Shown here in pieces: positions 7,336 through 11,750 of a DNA stretch of 11,750 bases; position 1 is the first letter of the stretch; every line of letters starts with the position of its first letter. This DNA comes from Coriobacteriia bacterium (lineage in GTDB: Bacteria > Actinomycetota > Coriobacteriia > Coriobacteriales > QAMH01), in assembly GCA_900758075.1 (NCBI GenBank), contig CAAEQF010000049.1:1-11750 (forward strand), written 5' to 3'. The notes beneath the pieces are model-generated. The model did no database searches. It was not told the origin of the DNA and worked only from the letters and a program-made list of their open reading frames with translations. The translations under genes were made by a program, and so were the position numbers.

Positions 7336-7894
7336 GGAACTCCTTCACGAAATGGGCGATAAGTGCTGCAGAAGTGGGCGTGCACAGCTCCCCTTCGAGC
7401 CTGGTTGCCTGCACCGGTATGTCGAATCGTTCGAGGATGGCGGCAGTTGCGGGGGTGGGAATGTCGAGCACACCGTGTGCGCATTCCACCGTGCCACTGC
7501 CCACCTGCACGGGCGTGGCGGTGATCTTCTTTGGTGCGATAAGCTCGATGGCGGTGCAGATGCCGAGGATGGCGCGGCAGGTCATGGCCTCGCCGACCTC
7601 GTGGAAATGCGTCTTGGACACCTCGCAGCCGTGCACCTTGGCCTCCGCCTCGGCGACGATCCGGTAGACCTCTTTGGCCTCGGATTTTGCAAAGTCGCTT
7701 GCGACTGTCGTGTCGATGGCGCTGCAGACTTCGCCGAAGTTGCTGAGGTGCAGACTCGCCGGGATGCTCTCGTCGTCGACGACGTAGGCGATGCGGGTCT
7801 TCTCGGGCTTGTCGAGCAGCTCGATGGTCCTGCCAAAAATCGCCTGGCGCGTCGCCGTGCGGGAAAGGTCGAAATGGAGTTCGTCTCGTGCCAC
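7328..7894 (-). CDS. Small LarC-like protein, N-terminally shortened
   Basis: 188 residues from a GTG at 7894, chosen because AGGAAGG lies 8 bp upstream. The reading frame is open further (to 8044) but the extra stretch crosses the promoter and part of the upstream terminator. Similarity to LarC, the nickel-inserting enzyme of nickel-pincer cofactor synthesis, is clear in AEAEAKVHG (81-89), HFHEVG (96-101), VGSGTVECAHGVL (131-143), PTPATAAIL (147-155) and GELCTPTSAAL (168-178). Missing are about 65 N-terminal residues with the usual GxSGDM motif and the whole second domain; full LarC is about 400 residues. The Asp residues that normally follow HFHEVG (VDSIVDI type) are Met104 and Ala108 here. 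It therefore probably does not perform the LarC reaction by itself. The gene overlaps the lidless Hsp70 by 8 bp, which suggests a shared task. No larB or larE is visible. Family assignment is fairly sure; role is unknown. Confidence 0.75.
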   Translation of the reverse strand: MARDELHFDLSRTATRQAIFGRTIELLDKPEKTRIAYVVDDESIPASLHLSNFGEVCSAIDTTVASDFAKSEAKEVYRIVAEAEAKVHGCEVSKTHFHEVGEAMTCRAILGICTAIELIAPKKITATPVQVGSGTVECAHGVLDIPTPATAAILERFDIPVQATRLEGELCTPTSAALIAHFVKEFHE

Positions 7895-7938
7895 TTTGCG
7901 GTCCTTCCTGTGGGAAACCGTGACATACAGCTGTTTTG

Positions 7939-7967
7939 ATAATGCTGCATTTCGCGCCGCATGAAAA
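7939..7967 (-). promoter_or_regulatory. Candidate promoter of the LarC-like/Hsp70 operon
   Basis: On the minus strand TTTTCA (7962-7967) and CATTAT (7939-7944) are separated by 17 bp, each matching the sigma-70 consensus at four of six positions. Transcription would begin near 7932, about 38 nt before the GTG start. No CIRCE or HAIR heat-shock operator is visible around it. The position directly after the upstream terminator supports an independent transcription unit. Confidence 0.35.
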
Positions 7968-8007
7968 GCGCGATTTCCAAGTGTTTGGCTTTCGTCACGT
8001 AGCCGCC

Positions 8008-8050
8008 CTAACAAACGAGGGGCATGCGCTCCCTGCGAGCACATGCCCCT
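8008..8050 (-). terminator. Intrinsic terminator of the L,D-transpeptidase gene
   Basis: Arms 8018-8031 and 8037-8050 form a 14-bp stem (one G-U pair on the minus strand) with a 5-nt loop. On the minus strand it is followed by CGTTTGTTAG, a moderately U-rich tail. It begins 24 nt downstream of the transpeptidase stop codon. It separates that gene from the LarC-like operon. Confidence 0.85.
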
Positions 8051-8074
8051 TGCCTTTAGACGAACCGCCGGCGC

Positions 8075-9856
8075 CTAGCGGATGAAGATCGGAATCCCCG
8101 CACTGACGCGGTTGTACAGCTCGACGATGTCGGAGTTGGCGAGCCTGACGCAGCCATGACTGCCGGGCGAGCCCAGCTGGCCGGTGTTCGTCGTCCCGTG
8201 CAGGAAGATGCCGCCACCGCAGCTGACCGCCAGCGCGCGCAGTCCCAGCGGGTTGTTCGGTCCCGGCGGGACGCTCTCGGGCATATCCGCTGCCCACTCG
8301 CTATGCGGGTTGTACCAGGTCGGCGAGGCATCCTTGTACGAGAGCTTCCAGTCGCCTTTGGGCGTGGAGTATCCGGACTTGCCCGGCGTGCAGGGATAGC
8401 TCTTCACCTCGCTGCCGTTCTCGTACAGGTGCACCCGGCACGCGTTCGTGTCGACGTAGATCGCCTGCCCCGGCGTCGTGACCTTGGGGTCTTCGGTGTC
8501 GATTTCCCCCTTGACCGCGATCACCGCCGCGTTTTTCTCGCCCACGGCGAGAATCTCGTCTTGGATGGCGGCAACCGTCGCATCGACGTTGACCTTCTGG
8601 CCTTTCTCGGCAGCTGTCACCTTGAGCGTGTTCGTGGCATTGTCGTAGGTGTAGCCGGCGTCCTTCGGGTCCCTGTCGATGCCGCTCGCAATCTCGGTCA
8701 CCTTGTCGGAGAGCTGGTCGGCCGACGGCACGCAGACCGTGATGACGTTGTAGGTCTCGGGCGTATCACCGAAAAGCTCCTTGACGCGGTCGACCCAGCG
8801 CTCCCACATGGGCTTGTCGTACGGAGCAAAGGCCGCATCGACGGTCTTGTTGGTGTCGACCGTCCCGACATCGCGCAGGTCGATGGAGAAGCTGTCCGTG
8901 CCGAGCATGAGCTTGACGTCTGCCACCAGCCCGCTTTCCACACGCGCTTTGATGGTGGAGGAAAGCTCGTCTGCCGTCATGCCCGACACATCCGTGTTGC
9001 CGTCGAGCATCGTCTTGGTAGGCACCTTCTGGATGCGCTGCCCGTCGTCGTAGGCAAGCGCCGCACAGCACCCGCCGACGATTGCCGCAAGCACGATGAG
9101 CACGACGAGCAGGATTTTCAGGCCCGTGTGCTTCTTCTTTTTCTTGGGAGCATCCTGGGCGTCCTCGGCAGCTTGCGCAGGCTCGCGCGCGGGGATGACC
9201 GGCACGACGGGAAGCTCGCTGGCGCCTGCCTCCTCATCGTCTATGTCGTCGAGCCAGTCGCCCTGTGCCTCGATTCTCTCGGAATCATCTGCGTGCTCGG
9301 GAGCCGCCCCGTCAGCCGCATCGAGCTCTTCGGAGCTGAGCACAGTCGTTGCGTCGGCGCGCGCATCATCCTCGATGCCCGCCCCGTCCGCATGGCCCTC
9401 GTCCTTCGCAGAATCGACATCGCTCTCGGCGCCTTCGTCGTCTGCCCCCGGCACGGACACGTCCGCCGCATCGGCGCGCACCTCGCGCCTCGCCGCCGCG
9501 TCTACATGTTCGTCGTCGGCGCCATGCGTATCGCCTTCTAGCGCCTCGCGCGCCTCGGGGCGTTCTGATGTTATGTCGTCGACGATGGCGCTGGCCGTCT
9601 GCGCGAGCTTCGTGTCCTCGTCGGCGTCTCTGATGCCGTCGACGATTCGGTCCGCCTGCACGTCGTAGCTCTCGACAAGGTCCTTCGGCCTCAGGATGCC
9701 CGTGAGCGTGGGTTCCTCGACCGCATCGGGGCCCTCGTCGATGGTGGTATCGGCGTCACGCGCGCCGTTGTCTGAAACATCGTCTTTTGTCATCGAAAAT
9801 CCCATCATGGCAGTCCCGCGTGTTCTGCGTTTCTCGTTCTTGATTGCGGGTTGCAC
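8075..9856 (-). CDS. Membrane-anchored L,D-transpeptidase (YkuD domain)
   Basis: 593 residues. It cross-links or remodels peptidoglycan outside the membrane by forming 3-3 links or attaching molecules to stem peptides. Order of parts: a strongly acidic Ala/Asp/Glu-rich cytoplasmic tail (about 24-236), a Lys run KKKKKKH (238-244 region), one membrane helix (247-269), a peptidoglycan-binding-4-like region (about 285-445) and the YkuD catalytic domain (about 464-593). The active site is visible as HGTTNTG (553-559) and SHGCVRL (566-572) with nucleophile Cys569. The listed GTG start at 9856 has AAGG 7 bp upstream; ATG codons at residues 17, 18 or 22 are alternatives, since the acidic tail would tolerate a shorter N-terminus. 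It ends at a strong terminator and is probably monocistronic. Catalytic identity is secure; the start is less so. Confidence 0.93.
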   Translation of the reverse strand: MQPAIKNEKRRTRGTAMMGFSMTKDDVSDNGARDADTTIDEGPDAVEEPTLTGILRPKDLVESYDVQADRIVDGIRDADEDTKLAQTASAIVDDITSERPEAREALEGDTHGADDEHVDAAARREVRADAADVSVPGADDEGAESDVDSAKDEGHADGAGIEDDARADATTVLSSEELDAADGAAPEHADDSERIEAQGDWLDDIDDEEAGASELPVVPVIPAREPAQAAEDAQDAPKKKKKHTGLKILLVVLIVLAAIVGGCCAALAYDDGQRIQKVPTKTMLDGNTDVSGMTADELSSTIKARVESGLVADVKLMLGTDSFSIDLRDVGTVDTNKTVDAAFAPYDKPMWERWVDRVKELFGDTPETYNVITVCVPSADQLSDKVTEIASGIDRDPKDAGYTYDNATNTLKVTAAEKGQKVNVDATVAAIQDEILAVGEKNAAVIAVKGEIDTEDPKVTTPGQAIYVDTNACRVHLYENGSEVKSYPCTPGKSGYSTPKGDWKLSYKDASPTWYNPHSEWAADMPESVPPGPNNPLGLRALAVSCGGGIFLHGTTNTGQLGSPGSHGCVRLANSDIVELYNRVSAGIPIFIR

Positions 9857-9967
9857 TATCTTACCTTAGATTTGTTCAAATGTATCATTGTATCGGGCGA
9901 AGCGCCCCGAGGGCATGCCCACCGTGGTGCAAGCGTAACCAAAGGTCAGCAGTGAACGGAGTGTCAA
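9857..9967. promoter_or_regulatory. Divergent promoter region with three symmetric elements
   Basis: For the transpeptidase, a minus-strand TACAAT (9887-9892, five of six -10 bases) lies about 30 nt before its GTG. The matching -35 is poor (TGCCCT, 9910-9915). Three dyads are present: ATTTG-TT-CAAAT (9870-9881), an 18-bp imperfect hairpin TCGGG...CCCGA (9893-9910) filling the -10/-35 spacer, and the perfect palindrome GGGCATGCCC (9911-9920) overlapping the -35. Such a layout is typical of a regulated promoter, but I recognise none of the sites. The dehydrogenase start is preceded by CGGAG. Confidence 0.4.
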
Positions 9968-10750
9968 GTGAAGATTGCCATCGTGACCGGCGCGTCGAGC
10001 GGCATGGGCCGCGAGTACACGAAGCTCGCCGACGCGTCGGGAGACTACGGGGAGATTTGGCTCATCGCGCGGCGAAAGAAGCGCCTTGCCGAGCTCGCAA
10101 AAACTCTTGAGACGCCTGCACGTATCGTGCCGCTCGACCTGACCCGAAGGGATGCCGCGCCCTTGGTGAAAGAGCAGCTCGAACAACGCGCTGCCGGCGA
10201 CGAAGCGTTCGAGGTCGGCCTGCTCGTCAACGCCGCGGGCTTTGGGAAGTTCGGCACCTTCGAGGACATGGGACTCGAAGAGGTCGACGACATGATCGAC
10301 CTGAACTGCCGCGCGCTCGTGGACTTAACGCAAACCGCCCTGCCCTTCATGCGCCGCGGCGCGCGCATCCTGGAGTTTGCCTCGAGTGCCGGGTTCCAGC
10401 CGCTGCCCGGCCTGAACGTCTACGCCGCGAGCAAGGTCTTCGTCATCTCGTACACGCGCGCGCTGCGCCGTGAGCTGCACGGGCGGGGCATTCGCGTCAC
10501 CGCCGTGTGCCCGATCTGGATCAAGACCGAGTTCGTGGAGGTCGCCCGCCGCACCGCAAACGGCCAGACCGTCAAACACCCCTGGCCGCAGCTTTCCCCG
10601 CGCCGCGTGGCGCGCTGGTCAACGCTCGTCAACAAGGCCAACTACCCTATCGCCACCTGCTCGGTGTTCGCGTTTCTGATGCGCATCGCCGGCAAGATCA
10701 TCCCCTCCCCGCTCGTCATGTGGATCTGGGCAGGGTTGCGCCGAATTTAG
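9968..10750 (+). CDS. Short-chain dehydrogenase/reductase
   Basis: 260 residues, a classical SDR using NAD(P)H for an oxidoreduction of unknown substrate. Cofactor motif TGASSGMG (7-14), structural NAAG (88-91), Asn113, and the catalytic Ser139/Ser140, Tyr152 and Lys156 (YAASK, 152-156) are all present. Arg35-Arg36 at the end of the second strand suggest NADPH preference. A PIWIKTEF stretch (182-189) stands where the family usually has PGxVxT. The C-terminus (232-260) is hydrophobic with basic ends and may touch the membrane, as in some longer SDRs. The start is GTG 9968, with CGGAG 7 bp before it; no in-frame ATG is close. It is divergent from the transpeptidase, and azlC begins 41 bp downstream with its own likely promoter, so a functional link to azlCD is not proven. 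Confidence 0.92.
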   Translation: MKIAIVTGASSGMGREYTKLADASGDYGEIWLIARRKKRLAELAKTLETPARIVPLDLTRRDAAPLVKEQLEQRAAGDEAFEVGLLVNAAGFGKFGTFEDMGLEEVDDMIDLNCRALVDLTQTALPFMRRGARILEFASSAGFQPLPGLNVYAASKVFVISYTRALRRELHGRGIRVTAVCPIWIKTEFVEVARRTANGQTVKHPWPQLSPRRVARWSTLVNKANYPIATCSVFAFLMRIAGKIIPSPLVMWIWAGLRRI

Positions 10751-10753
10751 CAC

Positions 10754-10783
10754 TTCAAAAAGACGCACGAGATGAAGTATTAT
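10754..10783 (+). promoter_or_regulatory. Candidate azlC promoter giving a nearly leaderless mRNA
   Basis: TTCAAA (10754-10759, four of six) and TATTAT (10778-10783, five of six) are 18 bp apart. The ATG of azlC starts only 8 nt after the -10 box, so transcription would start at or within one or two bases of the start codon. In agreement, there is no good ribosome-binding site before this ATG (only AGG). Confidence 0.45.
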
Positions 10784-10791
10784 CAGGCGTC

Positions 10792-11514
10792 ATGGAGAAT
10801 GGCACGCAACAGCAGGACAACTACATACTCGACGGTCTCAAGGCGGCATGGCCGATCATGGCGGGCTATGTCGTGCTCGGGCTGCCGTGCGGCCTGCTGT
10901 GCCAGCAGGCGGGCATGAACTGGGCCATGTGCCTGATCATGTCCACGCTGTTCTACTCGGGCGCGGGCCAGTACATGATTCCCAACATGTGGCTCGCCGG
11001 AAACCCCCTGCTTTCCATCATCTTGAGCGTCACGCTCGTCAACACCCGCCAGATGCTCTACGGCGCATCGTTGTCGCGCTTCTGCGAGAACGTGAGCCGC
11101 CCGCTCACGTTCCTGTTCGGCGCCACGGTCACCGACGAGAGCTTTGGCGTGAACCTCGCGCAGTTCGAGAACAAGAACTGGGACGTCAAGCGCGCCACCG
11201 TGGTCAATCTGTGCAGCCAAGCATCCTGGACGGCTTCGACCGTGGCGGGCGCCCTCATCGGCATGCTCGTCTCGTTTCCCACGGCCATCGCGTCATTTGC
11301 CATGACGTCCATCTTCATCTGCCTGCTGTGCATGCAGAAGGTGAACGCCACGAACCTCATCACGATTTTCACCGCCGCGGCCGGTGTCTTTCTGTGCAAG
11401 TGCATCGGGCTTTCCGGTCCGGCGATTCTCGTCGGCGCGCTGCTCGGCGTGGCGTGCGGCTACGCACATGGCAAGCGCCACCCCAAGACTGCCAACGGCA
11501 AAGGGGGCAAGTAA
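10792..11514 (+). CDS. azlC: Branched-chain amino acid exporter, large subunit AzlC
   Basis: 240 residues, strongly hydrophobic with several membrane helices in the inner membrane. AzlC with AzlD exports branched-chain amino acids (and confers azaleucine resistance in Bacillus). Family marks seen: FYSGAGQYM (54-62), LVNTRQMLYGASLS (82-95) and ATVTDESFG (111-119), at the usual spacing, with a total length typical for the family. The tail is basic (GKRHPKTANGKGGK). The frame is open upstream, but ATG 10792 is the only start that gives the normal N-terminus; translation may be leaderless. Its TAA shares a base with the azlD ATG (TAATG), indicating translational coupling of the two subunits. Confidence 0.93.
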   Translation: MENGTQQQDNYILDGLKAAWPIMAGYVVLGLPCGLLCQQAGMNWAMCLIMSTLFYSGAGQYMIPNMWLAGNPLLSIILSVTLVNTRQMLYGASLSRFCENVSRPLTFLFGATVTDESFGVNLAQFENKNWDVKRATVVNLCSQASWTASTVAGALIGMLVSFPTAIASFAMTSIFICLLCMQKVNATNLITIFTAAAGVFLCKCIGLSGPAILVGALLGVACGYAHGKRHPKTANGKGGK

Positions 11515-11750
11515 TGGATTGGACGAGCTTCTTCATCGTTTTTGTTGCCTGCACCCTCACTATGCTCATCTGTCGCGTGGTGCCCGTCTTCGCCCTGAAG
11601 GGACGCGAGCTCCCCGCCAACGCGGTGCGCGCGCTCAACCTCATCCCACCTGCGGCGTTTGCCGCCCTCATCGCCAACGACCTGCTCAGTCCCACCGTGT
11701 TCGCCGACGGCCCCTGGCCGGCGCTCATCCCCTTCATCGCCGCCGCGCTC
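11514..11750 (+). CDS. azlD: Branched-chain amino acid exporter, small subunit AzlD (cut by window edge)
   Basis: 79 codons are visible of a family of about 100-110 residues, so roughly three quarters is present. The N-terminal helix (FFIVFVACTLTMLICRVVPVF, about 6-26), the following LKGRELPANAVRALNLIPPA (27-46) and a second hydrophobic segment are characteristic of AzlD. It overlaps azlC by one base through TAATG and has the purine-rich AAAGGGGGCAAG, inside the azlC 3' end, as ribosome-binding site. It partners AzlC in the membrane as the small subunit of the exporter. Confidence 0.9.
   Translation, partial: MDWTSFFIVFVACTLTMLICRVVPVFALKGRELPANAVRALNLIPPAAFAALIANDLLSPTVFADGPWPALIPFIAAAL

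Noticed and set aside
5776..7362. A 528-codon plus-strand open frame opposite the Hsp70-like gene
   Set aside because: Antisense to an unmistakable Hsp70; composition is typical of the third-position GC mirror.
7895..8007. CIRCE or HAIR heat-shock operator before the LarC-like/Hsp70 operon
   Set aside because: No TTAGCACTC/GAGTGCTAA or CTTGAGT/ACTCAAG dyad is present on either strand.
7895..8044. Extension of the LarC-like protein to an upstream ATG (50 more residues)
   Set aside because: The extra stretch covers the candidate promoter and the terminator of the previous gene, lacks family similarity, and the GTG at 7894 has a much better ribosome-binding site.
8156..9541. A 461-codon plus-strand open frame opposite the L,D-transpeptidase gene
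   Set aside because: No motif or start signals; the opposite strand encodes a complete YkuD active site.

Overview
The window is GC-rich and densely coded. It fits a high-GC Gram-positive, most likely an anaerobic gut-type actinobacterium of the Coriobacteriia (Eggerthellaceae-like). This rests on the short alpha-type glutamine synthetase, the YkuD L,D-transpeptidase with a long acidic cytoplasmic tail, the Fe-S/XdhC redox gene pair and the overall codon bias. No 16S or marker gene is present, so the assignment is an inference.

Layout. Positions 1-1302 (minus) hold most of glnA, with the C-terminus cut off by the left edge. A 257-bp divergent intergenic region with a strong leader hairpin (1479-1511) separates it from a plus-strand pair. 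That pair is an XdhC-family Rossmann protein with an unfamiliar N-terminal half (1560-2576) and a protein with four ferredoxin-like cysteine motifs (2599-3747). Next comes a 203-bp convergent intergenic region filled by a 40-bp tandem repeat and a 16-bp-arm inverted repeat, which is the most striking non-coding structure here.

The minus strand from 7894 down to 3951 reads as one operon. It begins with a small, N-terminally truncated LarC-like protein (7328-7894, GTG start). An Hsp70 paralogue that lacks the whole alpha-helical lid follows (5854-7335), overlapping the previous gene by 8 bp. The last gene is a 621-residue membrane protein with a large predicted extracellular domain (3951-5816). 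Upstream lies a convincing intrinsic terminator (8008-8050) that ends the preceding minus-strand gene, a membrane-anchored L,D-transpeptidase (8075-9856).

A 111-bp divergent region with three symmetric elements (9857-9967) separates the transpeptidase from a plus-strand short-chain dehydrogenase (9968-10750). That gene is followed by azlC (10792-11514, possibly leaderless) and azlD (from 11514, cut by the right edge), a branched-chain amino acid exporter pair joined by a TAATG stop/start overlap.

The glnA, transpeptidase, dehydrogenase and azlCD genes look like ordinary chromosomal genes. The parts that deserve attention are the LarC-like/lidless-Hsp70/membrane-protein operon, the XdhC/Fe-S pair without a visible molybdoenzyme, and the repeat cluster between the two convergent operons.
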